From contig CAVQYV010000006.1 in assembly GCA_963718295.1 (NCBI GenBank), positions 310,001-374,000 of the forward strand: 64,000 nt of DNA, read 5' to 3'. This DNA comes from CAVQYV01 sp963718295 [NCBI: uncultured Methylomirabilota bacterium]. GTDB taxonomy: Bacteria; Methylomirabilota; Methylomirabilia; CAVQYV01. The position numbers were made by a program, and so were the translations under genes. Position 1 is the stretch's first letter; every line of letters begins with the position of its first letter. This document shows positions 20,280-31,130 of the stretch, piece after piece. The notes below the pieces were generated by a model. It saw nothing but the letters and a program-made list of their open reading frames with translations, was not told where the DNA came from and did not search any database.

Positions 20280-21680
20280 ATGGGGGGCTTGAATCACGAT
20301 ACAATAGCTGCAATCTCCACCCCCATGGGAGAGGGTGGGATTGGGATTGTGCGCATGAGCGGCCCCCTCTCCCTCTCCATTGCCGATCGACTATTCCAAT
20401 CCCCCCGCCCGGATAGACCCCCCTCCTTTCCCAGCCACACCCTCCACTACGGCTTCATCATCGAACCCCAGAGGCAGGAAAGGATTGACGAAGTCCTCCT
20501 TGCCGTCATGCGAGCCCCCCATTCCTATACCAGAGAAGATGTGGTTGAGATCCACGCCCACGGTGGTCTGGTCTCGCTCCTTCGCATCCTGGAGCTGATC
20601 TTGCAGCAGGGTGTCCGTCCCGCCGACCCGGGGGAGTTTACCAAGCGGGCCTTCTTGAATGGAAGGATCGATCTGGCCCAGGCGGAGGCGGTGATGGACA
20701 TCGTGCAGGCGAAGACCGAACGGGGATTGAAGCTGGCCCTGCGCCATCTCGATGGCTCTTTGTCGAGGAGAATTGGGGCCCTGCGGGACCGTATCCTCTC
20801 CATCCTGGCCCAGGTGGAGGCGAGCATCGACTTCCCCGAGGAGGATTTGGGCGCCTGTCCCCAAGAGGAGATGGGCAAAGAGATAGAGGAGATGGGCTCG
20901 CAGCTGAGGAGGCTGATCCTTAGCTTCCGAGAGGGAAGGATCGTGCGGGAGGGGGTCGCTACCGCCCTGGTGGGTCGGGCCAATGTTGGCAAATCGAGCC
21001 TTTTTAATTCTCTCCTCAACAGGAGCCGGGCCATCGTAACTCCCCATCCGGGGACGACCCGGGATTCTTTGGAGGAGGTCATCCATCTCCAGGGCTATCC
21101 CTTTCTCTTGATCGATACGGCCGGCATGCGGGCGGACGATCGCGGTCTGGACATGGCGGAGAAGGAGGGACTGGAGAGGGGAAGGGACTGGATGGGGAAG
21201 GCAGACCTTCTCCTGGTGGTGATGGATGGAAGCGAGAATCTGACCGAGGAGGATCGAGCCCTCCTGGGCCAGGTGAGGGGGCGGAGAGGCCTGCTGGTGA
21301 TCAATAAGATCGATCTGGAAGGCAAGGTAAAGGAGCAGGAAATCGTGGCAGCCTTGCCCGAGATGCCACGGATGAGGATCTCCGCAACAGATGGGACCGG
21401 ATTGCAGGAGCTGAAGGATTCGATGGTAAAGGCTATGCAGATCGATGGTTTGGATGCGACCCAGGACCTGGCCATTACCCATCTGCATCATCAGCGGGCC
21501 CTGGAGAGGGCGGAGGTGGCCCTGGGGAGGGCCAAGGAGGCTCTGGCTGACGGCCTATCCTACGAATTTGTAAGCCTGGATTTGCACGAATGCCTGGATG
21601 CCCTGGGAGAGATCACCGGAGAGACCACCCCGGAAGATCTCTTGAATGAGATTTTTTCCCGTTTCTGCATCGGCAAATGA
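20280..21680 (+). CDS. mnmE: tRNA modification GTPase MnmE
   Basis: With MnmG it installs the 5-carboxymethylaminomethyl group on wobble uridine of certain tRNAs. The 466 residues show the N-terminal folate-binding domain ([21 protein letters not shown]), helical domain, the inserted G domain ([25 protein letters not shown]) and the C-terminal CIGK that carries the catalytic cysteine. It lies just ahead of mnmG. Confidence 0.97.
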   Translation: MGGLNHDTIAAISTPMGEGGIGIVRMSGPLSLSIADRLFQSPRPDRPPSFPSHTLHYGFIIEPQRQERIDEVLLAVMRAPHSYTREDVVEIHAHGGLVSLLRILELILQQGVRPADPGEFTKRAFLNGRIDLAQAEAVMDIVQAKTERGLKLALRHLDGSLSRRIGALRDRILSILAQVEASIDFPEEDLGACPQEEMGKEIEEMGSQLRRLILSFREGRIVREGVATALVGRANVGKSSLFNSLLNRSRAIVTPHPGTTRDSLEEVIHLQGYPFLLIDTAGMRADDRGLDMAEKEGLERGRDWMGKADLLLVVMDGSENLTEEDRALLGQVRGRRGLLVINKIDLEGKVKEQEIVAALPEMPRMRISATDGTGLQELKDSMVKAMQIDGLDATQDLAITHLHHQRALERAEVALGRAKEALADGLSYEFVSLDLHECLDALGEITGETTPEDLLNEIFSRFCIGK

Positions 21681-21687
21681 GGAGGGG

Positions 21688-23526
21688 ATGGCGAGACCGA
21701 AAGCCTATGAGGTAATTGTGGTGGGGGCAGGCCATGCCGGATGCGAGGCCGCCCTGGCCGCCTCCCGCATGGGAGTCCGAACCCTCCTGTTGACCATCAA
21801 CCTGGATCGGATAGCGCTCATGTCCTGCAACCCTGCCATCGGAGGGCTGGCCAAGGGCCATCTGGTTCGGGAAATCGACGCCCTGGGAGGGGAGATGGCC
21901 CGATCGATCGATGCGACGGGCATCCATTTTCGAATCCTCAACACGGGAAAGGGCCCCGCGGTCCGGGCCCCCCGGGCCCAGGCCGATCGGTTGCACTATC
22001 GACTTTACATGAAGAAGACCCTGGAGGAAACGCCGGGTTTACAGATCCAGGAGGGTATGGTTGAGAAGGTGTTGATCGAAGGGGGAAGGGCGGTGGGGGC
22101 GGTGGATCACTTGGGAGAGGTCTACCGGTCCGATGCCCTGATCCTGGCTCCGGGGACCTTCTTGAAGGGTCTGGCCCATGTGGGTCTGAGGAATTTTCCG
22201 GCGGGAAGGGCAGGAGACCCCCCCTCCCTCGGCCTCTCCCAGAGCCTGAGGGAGGCTGGCCTCAGCCTGGGACGCCTCAAGACCGGCACTCCTCCCCGCC
22301 TGGACGGCAGGTCCATCGATTTCTCGCGCCTGGCCGCGCAGAGGGGTGATGATCCCCCCCGGCCCTTCTCCTTCCGGGCCAGGGGCCTTGCGTTGAAACA
22401 GCTCTCCTGCCACATCGCCTGCACCAACCCCAGGACCCATGAGGTGATCCGAAGGAACCTGGACCGATCGCCGCTTTATAGCGGCAAGATCAGTGGAATC
22501 GGTCCGCGATACTGCCCCTCCATCGAGGATAAAGTGATGCGTTTCCCGGAGAAGGAAAGCCACCAGATTTTCCTGGAGCCGGAGGGAAGGAATACGTGCG
22601 AGATTTACCCCAATGGTATCTCCACCAGCCTCCCCATCGACGTTCAATGGGAGATGGTCCGCTCGATAGAGGGGCTGGAGCATGCAAGCATCCTGCGGCC
22701 GGGATACGCAATCGAGTACGATTTTGCCTTTCCCACCCAACTGGGGCCTACCCTGGAGACCAAGGCCATCGCTGGCCTCTATCTGGCGGGCCAGATCAAC
22801 GGAACCTCCGGTTATGAGGAAGCAGCTGCCCAGGGGCTGATGGCAGGAATCAACGCCGTGCTCAAATTGAGGAGACTGGAGCCCCTCATCCTGGGGAGGG
22901 ATGAGGCCTACATCGGGGTCATGATCGACGATTTAGTCACCAAAGGGACCCAGGAACCCTACCGCATGTTTACCTCTCGGGCGGAGTTCAGGCTTCTGCT
23001 TCGCCAGGACAATGCGGACCTCAGGCTGGGCCAGCATGGGTATCGGTTGGGCCTTTTGCGCCGGGAGGATCGGGTGAGGCTGCAGGAAAAGAGAGAGGCC
23101 ATCGAAAAGGGATTGGAGCGGCTTCGGTCCTGCCGGGTCAGATGGGGAGGGGGCGAGCCGTTGACCTTGGCCCAGATCCTGAAGAGGCCGGGGATGAGCT
23201 TGAGGGACCTGGAAGGCCTGGACCCGGAGATCGGTCGCATGAGCCCAGAGGCGGCGGAGCAGGTGGAGGTCCTCCTCAAGTATGAGGGATACATTTCCCG
23301 TCAGAGGGATCAGGTGGAAAAGATGCACCGGCTGGAGGAGCGCAAGATCCCCGCTGACTTTGAGTACTCGACCCTGGAAGCCCTCTCCTGGGAGGTGAGG
23401 CAGAAATTAAGAGAGGCGAGACCCTCTTCTGTGGGCCAAGCGATGCGGGTCCCGGGAATCACGCCAGCTGCCATTTCCCTTCTCCTGATCTATCTGGAGA
23501 GGGGAAGGCGAGGGCCGATTGGATAA
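21688..23526 (+). CDS. mnmG: tRNA uridine-5-carboxymethylaminomethyl modification enzyme MnmG
   Basis: The FAD-dependent partner of MnmE. From the ATG at 21688 it has 612 residues; this start has GAGGAGGGG directly ahead and begins seven bases after the mnmE stop, whereas the upstream Met lies inside mnmE. Visible are the FAD motif ([17 protein letters not shown]), the family signature ([23 protein letters not shown]) and [11 protein letters not shown]. The rsmG start overlaps its last codons. Confidence 0.97.
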   Translation: MARPKAYEVIVVGAGHAGCEAALAASRMGVRTLLLTINLDRIALMSCNPAIGGLAKGHLVREIDALGGEMARSIDATGIHFRILNTGKGPAVRAPRAQADRLHYRLYMKKTLEETPGLQIQEGMVEKVLIEGGRAVGAVDHLGEVYRSDALILAPGTFLKGLAHVGLRNFPAGRAGDPPSLGLSQSLREAGLSLGRLKTGTPPRLDGRSIDFSRLAAQRGDDPPRPFSFRARGLALKQLSCHIACTNPRTHEVIRRNLDRSPLYSGKISGIGPRYCPSIEDKVMRFPEKESHQIFLEPEGRNTCEIYPNGISTSLPIDVQWEMVRSIEGLEHASILRPGYAIEYDFAFPTQLGPTLETKAIAGLYLAGQINGTSGYEEAAAQGLMAGINAVLKLRRLEPLILGRDEAYIGVMIDDLVTKGTQEPYRMFTSRAEFRLLLRQDNADLRLGQHGYRLGLLRREDRVRLQEKREAIEKGLERLRSCRVRWGGGEPLTLAQILKRPGMSLRDLEGLDPEIGRMSPEAAEQVEVLLKYEGYISRQRDQVEKMHRLEERKIPADFEYSTLEALSWEVRQKLREARPSSVGQAMRVPGITPAAISLLLIYLERGRRGPIG

Positions 23527-24220
23527 AGAACCTCCCGGCCTGCCATTTCAAGAGCTCCTGCAGCAGGGGGCGAGGGATGTCGGGTTGCTTCTTACCATCG
23601 ACCAGACCAGGGCATTTGCCCTCTACGCAGAGGAGTTGCTCCGCTGGAATCGTAAAATGAACCTCACTGGCGCGCGGGAGGCAATGGAGATAGCGGTGAA
23701 TCATTTCCTGGGCTCTCTGGCTTTTTTCCTGGGCTTTCCGCAAGACGTCCCTCAGAAGCTGGTGGACGTGGGGAGTGGCGCTGGATTTCCCGGGTTGCCC
23801 ATCAAGATTGCCCGCCCCGCCCTACAAGTAACGTTGGTAGAGGCATCTCGCAAGAAGACCTCCTTCTTGGGGCATATCTGCAGACTCCTGCACCTGGAAA
23901 GGATCGAATGCATACGGGCCAGGGCCGAAGAGCTGGCAGGCGATCCTGCCTATCGGGAGTCGTTCGATGTATGTGTGGCGCGGGCCGTGGGGAAAACGGA
24001 CTTCCTGGTCGAGATTTCAGAGGGGCTACTGCGCCCGGGTGGCCGCCTGATCGCAGCCGGCAAAGAACGGGCGGAGGGCCCAGTTTCCGGGGGAGGCTCA
24101 CTGGTATTCCAGGAGAACCGGAAGGTTAGATTCGCCTCCCTCGGCCTGGAAAGGCGGCTTTTGATCTGGGAGAAAAAGGGCGGCCTGGCCCGGGATCCCC
24201 TCATCCCCCAAGCCACCTGA
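23519..24220 (+). CDS. rsmG: 16S rRNA (guanine527-N7)-methyltransferase RsmG
   Basis: A SAM-dependent methyltransferase acting on G527 of 16S rRNA. The 233 residues show motif I ([17 protein letters not shown]) and the preceding conserved [12 protein letters not shown]. The start is TTG at 23519, overlapping mnmG by eight bases; no better start lies nearby. It follows mnmG and precedes parAB, as in many genomes. Confidence 0.94.
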   Translation: MDKEPPGLPFQELLQQGARDVGLLLTIDQTRAFALYAEELLRWNRKMNLTGAREAMEIAVNHFLGSLAFFLGFPQDVPQKLVDVGSGAGFPGLPIKIARPALQVTLVEASRKKTSFLGHICRLLHLERIECIRARAEELAGDPAYRESFDVCVARAVGKTDFLVEISEGLLRPGGRLIAAGKERAEGPVSGGGSLVFQENRKVRFASLGLERRLLIWEKKGGLARDPLIPQAT

Positions 24221-24283
24221 GGAGAAGGTAAGGGCGGGGGGAGGCCACGGAGAACTCCCCCGCTCCGGTCGGGGGACCCATGA

Positions 24284-24299
24284 TGTTCCACGTGGAACA
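24284..24299. promoter_or_regulatory. parS centromere site
   Basis: TGTTCCACGTGGAACA is a perfect 16-base palindrome and differs from the Bacillus parS consensus TGTTNCACGTGAAACA at one position only. It lies about 80 bases ahead of parA, where ParB (encoded two genes on) would nucleate. Confidence 0.93.
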
Positions 24300-24381
24300 A
24301 GAACGGATTTTCCTCGACCCTCGACCTCCCGTTGTGCTACTATTTCCATGTTTCGGTATCCCCCCGGGGGTGGATTGTCCA

Positions 24382-25158
24382 TTGGCCAAGATTATCGCAG
24401 TAGCCAACCAGAAGGGCGGGGTGGGGAAGACCACCACTGCCATCAACCTCTCGGCATGTCTTGCGGCGGCGGAGAAGAGGACGCTCCTCGTGGATCTGGA
24501 TCCCCAGGGAAGTGCAACCAGTGGGGTGGGGATCCCCAAGGAGAGGGCGGAGGCGAACATCTACCATGTGCTCTTTGAGCAGACCACCCTGAAGGAGGTG
24601 GTGTGCGCCACCGCTGTGCCTTTTCTAGAGGTGGCGCCCGCGAACATAGAGTTGATCGGGGCCGAGGTGGAGTTGGTGGGAATTCTGGCCCGGGAGAGTC
24701 AGCTCAAGAAACACCTGGAGTCGGAACGAGGCGGCTACGACTACATCATCATCGATTGCCCCCCCTCGCTTGGCCTCCTGACGATCAATGCGCTGACCGC
24801 CGCAGATTCAGTGCTCATTCCGCTTCAGTGTGAATATTATGCGCTGGAGGGGCTCAGCCGCCTGTTGCAGACCGTGAAGCTTGTCAAAAGGGCGCTCAAT
24901 CCGGAGCTGAAGATCGAAGGGATTGTGCTCACCATGTATGATGTGAGGGTGAACCTTTCCGCCCAGGTCGAAAGGGAGGTGAGGGAACACTTTCCGGAGG
25001 AGGCGATGGAGACGGTCATTCCGCGGAATATCCGGCTGAGTGAAGCCCCCAGCTTTGGAAAACCCATCGTTTTGTACGATATCCGATGCGCGGGAGCAGA
25101 GAGCTACTTGAATCTGGCAAAGGAGGTGATGGATCATGGAAAGAAAAGCGTTGGGTAA
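24382..25158 (+). CDS. parA: Chromosome partitioning ATPase ParA (Soj family)
   Basis: A Walker-type ATPase that segregates origins with ParB and parS. The protein starts (L)AKIIAVANQKGGVGKTTT, with deviant Walker A, then DLDPQGSATSG and the Walker B region DYIIIDCPPSLGLL. I take the TTG at 24382 as start (258 residues) because homologues begin right at this strand. A GTG at 24370 is an alternative. The frame is open further upstream but there it runs through parS, so that part is not expected to be coding. It overlaps parB by 23 bases. Confidence 0.95.
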   Translation: MAKIIAVANQKGGVGKTTTAINLSACLAAAEKRTLLVDLDPQGSATSGVGIPKERAEANIYHVLFEQTTLKEVVCATAVPFLEVAPANIELIGAEVELVGILARESQLKKHLESERGGYDYIIIDCPPSLGLLTINALTAADSVLIPLQCEYYALEGLSRLLQTVKLVKRALNPELKIEGIVLTMYDVRVNLSAQVEREVREHFPEEAMETVIPRNIRLSEAPSFGKPIVLYDIRCAGAESYLNLAKEVMDHGKKSVG

Positions 25159-25984
25159 AGGCCTGGGGGCTCTGATCCCCCTGGGAGAGGAGAAACCGGG
25201 GACCGGGATCTCGGAGGTTCCCGTAAAAGAGATCCGCCCCAATCCGTACCAGCCCCGCCGGGCCTTTCCCGAAGAGAAGATGAAGGAGTTGGTGGCCTCT
25301 ATCCGTGCCCGAGGGATCCTTTCTCCCGTGATCCTCCGGCGCTGGATGGATGGATACGAATTGGTCGCGGGGGAGAGACGTTGGCGGGCCGCCAAAGAGG
25401 CAGGATTGAAAACCATACCCGCCCTGGTCAAAGACGTCTCCTCGGATGAGATCTTGGAAATTGCCTTGATCGAAAATCTCCAACGGGAGGACCTGAATCC
25501 GCTGGAGGAGGCGGAGGCCTACCAGCGCCTGATGCAAGATCACGGGCTGACCCAGGAAGAGATCGCACGCCGGGTGGGACGCGACCGGGCCTCCGTTGCC
25601 AACTCCCTTAGGCTGCTGCAACTCCCTGCTCAGCTGAAGGATGATCTGGCCCATGACAGACTTACGATGGGACACGGCCGAGCCTTATTGGGCCTGGAAG
25701 GGGAAGGAGACCAGATCCGGGGAAGGAACTTCGTGATCTCCCGGGGGCTCTCGGTGAGGGAGACAGAAAGGTGGGTTCGGACCCAGAAGGAAAGGCGGCA
25801 GAGGAAGCCAAGGGTCAGGGATCGGACCCTGAACCCGGAATGGAGGGCCATAGAGGATGACCTGCGGCGGATTCTGGGGACCCAGGTGAAGGTGGTCAAG
25901 GCGAAAAGGGGAGGGAGGCTGGAGATAGAGTTCTATTCGGAAAAGGACTTGGATCGAATCTGGCGGCTCATCTGCCAGGGGTGA
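25136..25984 (+). CDS. parB: Chromosome partitioning protein ParB
   Basis: A CTP-dependent DNA clamp that loads at parS. The 282 residues begin with the conserved ParA-stimulating N-terminus (KALGKGLGALIP), then the CTPase motifs (VAGERRWRAAKEAG and IENLQREDLNPLEEAEAY), the helix-turn-helix (EEIARRVGRDRASVANSLRL) and a C-terminal dimer domain. It is transcribed with parA. Confidence 0.96.
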   Translation: MERKALGKGLGALIPLGEEKPGTGISEVPVKEIRPNPYQPRRAFPEEKMKELVASIRARGILSPVILRRWMDGYELVAGERRWRAAKEAGLKTIPALVKDVSSDEILEIALIENLQREDLNPLEEAEAYQRLMQDHGLTQEEIARRVGRDRASVANSLRLLQLPAQLKDDLAHDRLTMGHGRALLGLEGEGDQIRGRNFVISRGLSVRETERWVRTQKERRQRKPRVRDRTLNPEWRAIEDDLRRILGTQVKVVKAKRGGRLEIEFYSEKDLDRIWRLICQG

Positions 25985-26014
25985 GATGAGAAGCGAGAAG
26001 GAGGTGAAAAGGGC

Positions 26015-26722
26015 ATGCTGCGCGTCAGGGAGGCCATAGAGTTTCCCTTCCGTGGTCCGAGATGGCCATATCGGTTGGGCCTGGGAGGAATCTTGTGCGC
26101 ATTTCCGATATTTGCCTTTACGATCTTGGGACAGGCAGTCGACCTCTGGAAGTCGTTGGTCGTCTCTGTGCCCTTCGGTCTGCTGTATTTTTTGATCGGC
26201 GGGTATGTTTTTAATGTGTTCAGGGCCGCTTTTCACCAAGAGGCAGAGGCCACCGAACTTTCCGCTTGGGATGATTGGACGGGCCTTCTCTTCCGGGGAT
26301 TCTTGCTCTTCGTCATCGAGGTAGGCTATGGTCTTCTCCCCCTTCTGATCATGGCCCTGGGGATCGGCGTGCTCTATCGGGGAGGATGGTGGCTGTTCAC
26401 GGGCATGCTTTTGTTGATGATTGGGATGCTGACGTTCCTCCTGGTGGGGTTCTTTTTTCCCATGGGGGTTTCCCAGTACATCCGTTGGAAGAGGCTGGAG
26501 GCGGCTTTTCTCTTTCCCTCCCTGTGGCGGGCGATTCGGTCGGTCCTGGTAGAATACGTATCCGTCTTCCTGTTCTGCGTGTTGGCACTTCTGGCCTTAG
26601 GCTTCGTGGCACTGATCCCCGTGCTGGGACCGATGCTCTCTTCCTTCCTTAGCTTTTACCCGATCGTGGTCGCCGTGAAACTATTCGGCGAGGTCTGCAG
26701 CAGATCGGGCACCAAAGCATAG
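26015..26722 (+). CDS. DUF4013 membrane protein
   Basis: A 235-residue integral membrane protein with about six hydrophobic segments in two halves (for example LGGILCAFPIFAFTILGQAV and GGWWLFTGMLLLMIGMLTFL). The pattern and the N-terminal REAIEFPFRGPRW resemble DUF4013 proteins. Function unknown. A GGAGGTG ribosome site precedes the ATG. It is the last gene of the plus-strand origin block and converges on tatC. Confidence 0.7.
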   Translation: MLRVREAIEFPFRGPRWPYRLGLGGILCAFPIFAFTILGQAVDLWKSLVVSVPFGLLYFLIGGYVFNVFRAAFHQEAEATELSAWDDWTGLLFRGFLLFVIEVGYGLLPLLIMALGIGVLYRGGWWLFTGMLLLMIGMLTFLLVGFFFPMGVSQYIRWKRLEAAFLFPSLWRAIRSVLVEYVSVFLFCVLALLALGFVALIPVLGPMLSSFLSFYPIVVAVKLFGEVCSRSGTKA

Positions 26723-26931
26723 CCACCGCGTCCCCTTTATCCCGCGACCTTTACTGAAATCTATGCCTCGTTCGGAGGCACGGGAAACCCTGGAGCCTCT
26801 GTGCCCTAAGGGTCCCGCGGGCAGCGAGCCATCTGGCCCTTTTATGAGCCCGGCCCTTGCCTCATCTCAGTGTAGGGTGAAAAAGAGGAAGGGCGAAAGG
26901 GCTTGAGCCCGAAAGTCGCTGGGCAACGGGG
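26723..26931. other. Convergent intergenic region, no gene seen
   Basis: 209 bases between the ends of two convergent operons. A small hairpin TGCCTC-GTTCG-GAGGCA lies near 26763-26779, but without a T-tract, so I do not call it a terminator. No RNA gene or reading frame with support is visible. Confidence 0.5.
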
Positions 26932-27726
26932 CTAATCGGAGGGCGCCTCTTCCTCGGCAGTCTTCCTCTTGCGCATCAGACGAGAACCGAAGATTCCCAC
27001 CTCATAGAGGATGCAAAGGGGAATGGCCATGAGGCTTTGGTTGAAGACATCGGGGGTGGGAGTCAGGATCGCCGCCAACAAGAAGTTCACGAGGATGGCA
27101 TACTTGCGATTGCGCGCCAGGAATTCGGGGGTCAGAAACCCGAGACGGGTGGCCAGGACCATGGCCAAGGGCAACTCGAAGATGAGACCAAAGGCTAACA
27201 GGAATTTGAGGCTGAAGTCGAAATAGTTGCCAATGGAGAGCATGGGGCGGAGGTGCTCGGTTTTGTAGGTCAGGAGAAACTGAAAGGCGAAGGGCAGGAC
27301 GATGAAGAGACAGAAGGCCGAGCCGACCACAAACTGGAACGTCGAGAGGACGACGAAGGGGATCACGTAGCGTTTTTCCTTGGAGAGAAGCCCGGGGGAT
27401 ACAAACAGCCAGACTTGATAGAAAAGGAAAGGCAAAGCCAAAAACACCGCAGCGAAGAAGGCCAGTTTCATGTGTACCCAAAAGGCCTCAGCGGGAGCCA
27501 GGAAAATGAGTGAAGGCACATCGGGGCGGGAGGAATACGCGAAGAAGGGATATTTTCTGATCAAAACCAGGTGGTGATTCAGGGGGCCCAATAGGAATCC
27601 CAGGATTGATTCCGAAAAATGGAAGCAAAGTGCGAAGCCAATTCCTATGGCGAGGAAGGAGGAGATAAGTCGCTTTCGCAATTCCTCTAAGTGCCCGAAA
27701 AAGGGCATCTTGTCTTCAGTGGGCAT
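26932..27726 (-). CDS. tatC: Sec-independent protein translocase TatC
   Basis: The receptor subunit of the twin-arginine translocase, in the inner membrane. From the ATG at 27726 it has 264 residues, begins with the conserved [13 protein letters not shown] and has six transmembrane helices, including the P-rich periplasmic region. A longer in-frame start (27837) lies inside tatA and would add a low-complexity Arg/Pro stretch, so I reject it. It overlaps tatA by 11 bases. Confidence 0.94.
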   Translation of the reverse strand: MPTEDKMPFFGHLEELRKRLISSFLAIGIGFALCFHFSESILGFLLGPLNHHLVLIRKYPFFAYSSRPDVPSLIFLAPAEAFWVHMKLAFFAAVFLALPFLFYQVWLFVSPGLLSKEKRYVIPFVVLSTFQFVVGSAFCLFIVLPFAFQFLLTYKTEHLRPMLSIGNYFDFSLKFLLAFGLIFELPLAMVLATRLGFLTPEFLARNRKYAILVNFLLAAILTPTPDVFNQSLMAIPLCILYEVGIFGSRLMRKRKTAEEEAPSD

Positions 27727-28063
27727 GGTCTTCCTCTTTCTCCGCTGGTGTCTCCGCCGGCTTCGCCTCGGAAGGGGAGGAGGACGTGGCCGTCTCGGCC
27801 CCAAGTCCCCGCCCTTGCTGGGGGGAGCCGAATGCATAGGGAAAATGCGTCAAATCCGCAGCCTGGCTTTTCAAATCCGCAGCCTGTTTTTCAATCTCCT
27901 GGACCTCGGAGGAGATCTCGCCCTTTATCTCTTCGGTGGCCCGCTTGAATTCGGCCAGCCCACGGCCCAATGCCTTGCCCAACTCGGGCAGCTTCTTGGG
28001 ACCAAATACCAGTAGGGCGACAACGAAGATGACAATTAGCTCCGGGACACCGATTCCAAACAT
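27716..28063 (-). CDS. tatA: Sec-independent protein translocase TatA/TatB
   Basis: A 115-residue Tat pore component. The start at 28063 is set by AAGGAG nearby and by the family N-terminus [20 protein letters not shown], followed by the FGP hinge ([17 protein letters not shown]) and an amphipathic helix. The C-terminal tail is acidic and Ala/Pro/Glu-rich. Whether it works as TatA or TatB cannot be told; it is the only such gene here. Confidence 0.92.
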   Translation of the reverse strand: MFGIGVPELIVIFVVALLVFGPKKLPELGKALGRGLAEFKRATEEIKGEISSEVQEIEKQAADLKSQAADLTHFPYAFGSPQQGRGLGAETATSSSPSEAKPAETPAEKEEDHAH

Positions 28064-28088
28064 TGAATTCTCCTTGCTCTGGGTTCTT

Positions 28089-29057
28089 TCACGCCGGATT
28101 GTCCTCCTGAAACTGCCATTTGCCACATCGGTCTCCCCACCGTGCCACGGTCTTCCCCTCGATGAGGACCCCTACGATCTCGCAGGCATTGGGGCAGTCG
28201 GGGCATTCGAAGCCCATGGTTCGGCTTTCCTTCTCGCTGACCACGAAACCCCTGAATCGGCTATTTCCGTTGCGATCCGGCCAATCCTTCACCAATAAGG
28301 CCGCCCCGATCGCTCCCATGATGTGGTAGTGGGGCGGGACGATAACCTCCGTGGCCAGCGATCTTTGCAGGGCACTTCGGATCCCAACATTGGCCGCCAC
28401 TCCGCCCTGAAATACCACCGGAGGAAGGAGTTCCTTCCCCTTTGCCACATTGCTCAAATAATTGCGCACCAAGGCATCACAAAGGCCGGAAATGATATCG
28501 GAGAGCGAGTGCCCCATCTGTTGTTTGTGAACCATGTCCGTTTCCGCGAAGACGGTACATCGGCCGGCGATGTGGGTGGGCGAGGCCGAGAGCAGGGCAT
28601 GGGAGCCAAACTCCTCGATGGGGATGCCCAATCGGGCAGCCTGCTGGTCCAGGAAGGAGCCGGTGCCTGCCGCACAGACGGTATTCATGGCGAAATCGAC
28701 CACTGTGCCTTGCCGGACGATGATGATCTTGCTGTCCTGCCCTCCGATCTCCACGATCGTTCTTGCCTCGGGAAGGAATTGCAGGCCCGCAATGGCATGG
28801 GTGGTGATCTCATTCTTAATGATATCCCCCCCCACGAGTGCACTGGCCAACTGACGGCCGCTGCCGGTGGTCGCCACGCCTGCGATCGAGGCCCCTGGCG
28901 GCAGAGAATGTCTGATCTGCTGCAGCCCTTCCTGGAGAGAGCGGATGGGCTGCCCCTGGGTCCTGAGATACACATGATCCACCAACTGGCCGCCCTCCTG
29001 TACCAGGGCGATGTTGGTGCTTACGGACCCTACATCGATTCCCAGGTACAGCCTCAT
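28089..29057 (-). CDS. Acyl-CoA dehydratase activase, single ATPase domain (BcrA/BadF/HgdC family)
   Basis: An ASKHA-fold ATPase of 322 residues. It shows [14 protein letters not shown] at the N-terminus, [22 protein letters not shown] and the cluster-binding [18 protein letters not shown] plus [13 protein letters not shown]. Family members drive ATP-dependent one-electron reduction of 2-hydroxyacyl-CoA dehydratases or benzoyl-CoA reductase. A C-terminal extension has a Cys pattern (CPDCPNAC) resembling the one in the tandem activase upstream. It overlaps the upstream gene by four bases. No dehydratase subunits are next to it, so the partner is unknown. Confidence 0.88.
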   Translation of the reverse strand: MRLYLGIDVGSVSTNIALVQEGGQLVDHVYLRTQGQPIRSLQEGLQQIRHSLPPGASIAGVATTGSGRQLASALVGGDIIKNEITTHAIAGLQFLPEARTIVEIGGQDSKIIIVRQGTVVDFAMNTVCAAGTGSFLDQQAARLGIPIEEFGSHALLSASPTHIAGRCTVFAETDMVHKQQMGHSLSDIISGLCDALVRNYLSNVAKGKELLPPVVFQGGVAANVGIRSALQRSLATEVIVPPHYHIMGAIGAALLVKDWPDRNGNSRFRGFVVSEKESRTMGFECPDCPNACEIVGVLIEGKTVARWGDRCGKWQFQEDNPA

Positions 29058-31099
29058 TCCCCCCGACCTTTCCTATTGTCCTCGCATACCTGATACATGA
29101 AGGCCTCCAGCCGAGTCTGAGAGTGGACCTCATCTACGCCATCGTAGGCAAGGGAAAGAAAGGGAATGTGGCGGCAGTCCTCTCGAAGCCTCTTGGAGAT
29201 GGCAGTCACAATCGTACCTGGCATGCAGGTGAAGGGCATGACGGCAATCAGGCCCGATATGCCCTTTTGGACATAATCGATCGATTTGCCGATGGAAAGA
29301 ACCGCTTCCCCCTCATAGGAGGGATCCAGGTAGGGGCGTGCCCGGTCCAAGAGCACCTCGGGTGGGGGCTCCTCCAAATTCTTCAGGATGCCGTGAAAGG
29401 CGGAAGTCAGTCGGTGCTCGTCCCACCTTTGGACCCGGTCCTGGACCCAGATGGAAAGCAGGCCCATCCACCTTCCCTGCTGGCGGGATTTTCTCTTGTA
29501 CATGGCGTTGGTGTAGAAGATCCATTCCATGATGGGGGCCACCCAGACTTCCCCCCCCAATTCCTCAATCCTGCGGACCAGATCGTGATTGCTGAAGCGG
29601 TGGGCTCGAAGGAAGATCTCTCCCACGATGCCCACAACGGGTTTCTTGCGATCAGGCTGCCTTGGGATCTGGGAAAAGGCCTCCCGGGCATCCAGCAAGG
29701 TAGGTTTGGGATCCTCGCCGGCAGAGATCGCCCGGGAAAGCCGGGAAAGGGCGTTCCGGTATACGCGATCGGTATCCCCTGCTAAGAGCTCATAGGGCCT
29801 GAACTCCCGGCACATCTTCTCCAGGAGGTCGACAGACACCACCCCTCTCCAGGCGTTACGACGAAAGGAAGTGCCGAGGCCGCCATAGGAATCCTTGGAG
29901 TCCGGAGAAATCAGGGCAGCCTCTCCGAATCCCAATTCCCTCAGGACCTGTCCCTGAAAGGTAGCGTACTGGCCAAAGCGGCAGGGGCCGTTCGCTGAGG
30001 GCATGAAGAAAGCGGAACGGGACGGGTCAAAATCCTTCTCCTTGGCCTTCTTCAAGAGATCCCCCAGGGTGACGATGCAAGGGAAACACTCGCGACCGGA
30101 GGTATATTTTCGTCCGAGATTCATGGCCTCCAGGTCCGTCTCGGGAAGGACCTCGCTCCTGATGCCCCGCTCGGAAAAAGCCGCCTGCAGGATGAAGGCG
30201 TGATCCGACATGTAAGGGATATAGAGGGTTCGGGAGGCCAAACCATCTGCCTTGGGGCGCGGCCTGGAGGCCAACAGGGATCCTCGAGCCGGTGCGTTCT
30301 TTATGCTGTCGAGGAAGGCCTCACAGCGAGTGATGATGCCGGCGTCGGCAGAGTGCTCGTCGATCTCGAGCTGGAGAAAGGGCTTTCCTCTCATCCGTTC
30401 TTTAAAGAAATGGGTGATGAATGAATCGGGCCCGCAGGAGAAGTTGGTAATGTAAATGGCATAGATCCGGGGATCTTGGACGATGGTCTCCGCAACGCGC
30501 AGGATGCGCTGCCCATAGTGCCAGCACATCTGGGGATACTCCTGGGAGACCTTGAAATCCGAGTCGGGGAGGCAATCCATGGGAAAGGCAAGGACGCCCA
30601 GATCCCTGAGCTTGGCCGGGAGATCGAGATTGATGCCCCGGTCGTACCCATTGTAAGAGCGGCTCAGGATCACCAGGGCCAGGTCCTTTTTCCCGAGCCG
30701 ATCCAGGACCTCTTTCCCTCTTCTTTGCATCTGGGCCTGGTAAGTCCTCAAGGCCTCATACGCAGCATCCAGGCCCCTCAGGATTTCGCTCTCTTTGCAC
30801 TGCAGCGCCTCTTTCATCTGGAGCAAGGAGTCCCGGACCAGTTTACGGCCTCCGTGAAAATGCAAGGGCGGTGAGAGGAGGCGCACCCCCTTGTCTCGCA
30901 GTGCCAGGGAGGATTCGATCAGGTAGGGAATGGTCTGGACATAAGGGCAAGCAAAGGCCTCCTCCATTTCCGGATCGGAGGAGGGCAGGCTGATGATGCT
31001 GGGCAAGAAGATGGTATCGATCCCTTTTTCCAGCAAATTGAGGACATGCCCGTGGGCCACCTTGACGGGGAAACAGGTCTCCGCCGCCACACCCTCCAC
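29054..31099 (-). pseudogene. C-terminal DUF2229-type half of a giant activase, frame-disrupted
   Basis: 681 residues of the DUF2229/CoA-activase-associated domain. Near the N-terminus is AAETCFPVKVAHGHVLNLLE, and later parts carry motifs such as NFSCGPDSFITHFF and FMPSANGPCRFGQY. In homologues I know, this domain continues the same chain as the two activase domains encoded just upstream. Here that upstream frame ends with TGA at 31131-31133, and the expected linking sequence (SDPTNKAIIHESVEGV) is present one frame off, starting near 31134. The apparent start is only an internal GTG. Either one base is extra, or the ribosome shifts frame, or there is an assembly error. Its function as a separate protein is unproven. 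Confidence 0.8.
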
Positions 31100-31130
31100 G
31101 GACTCATGGATGATCGCCTTGTTGGTGGGA

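Noticed and set aside
24280-24381. Long form of ParA starting at ATG 24280
   Set aside because: The extension overlaps the parS palindrome and has no counterpart in the family, which begins at the AKIIAVANQKGG strand.
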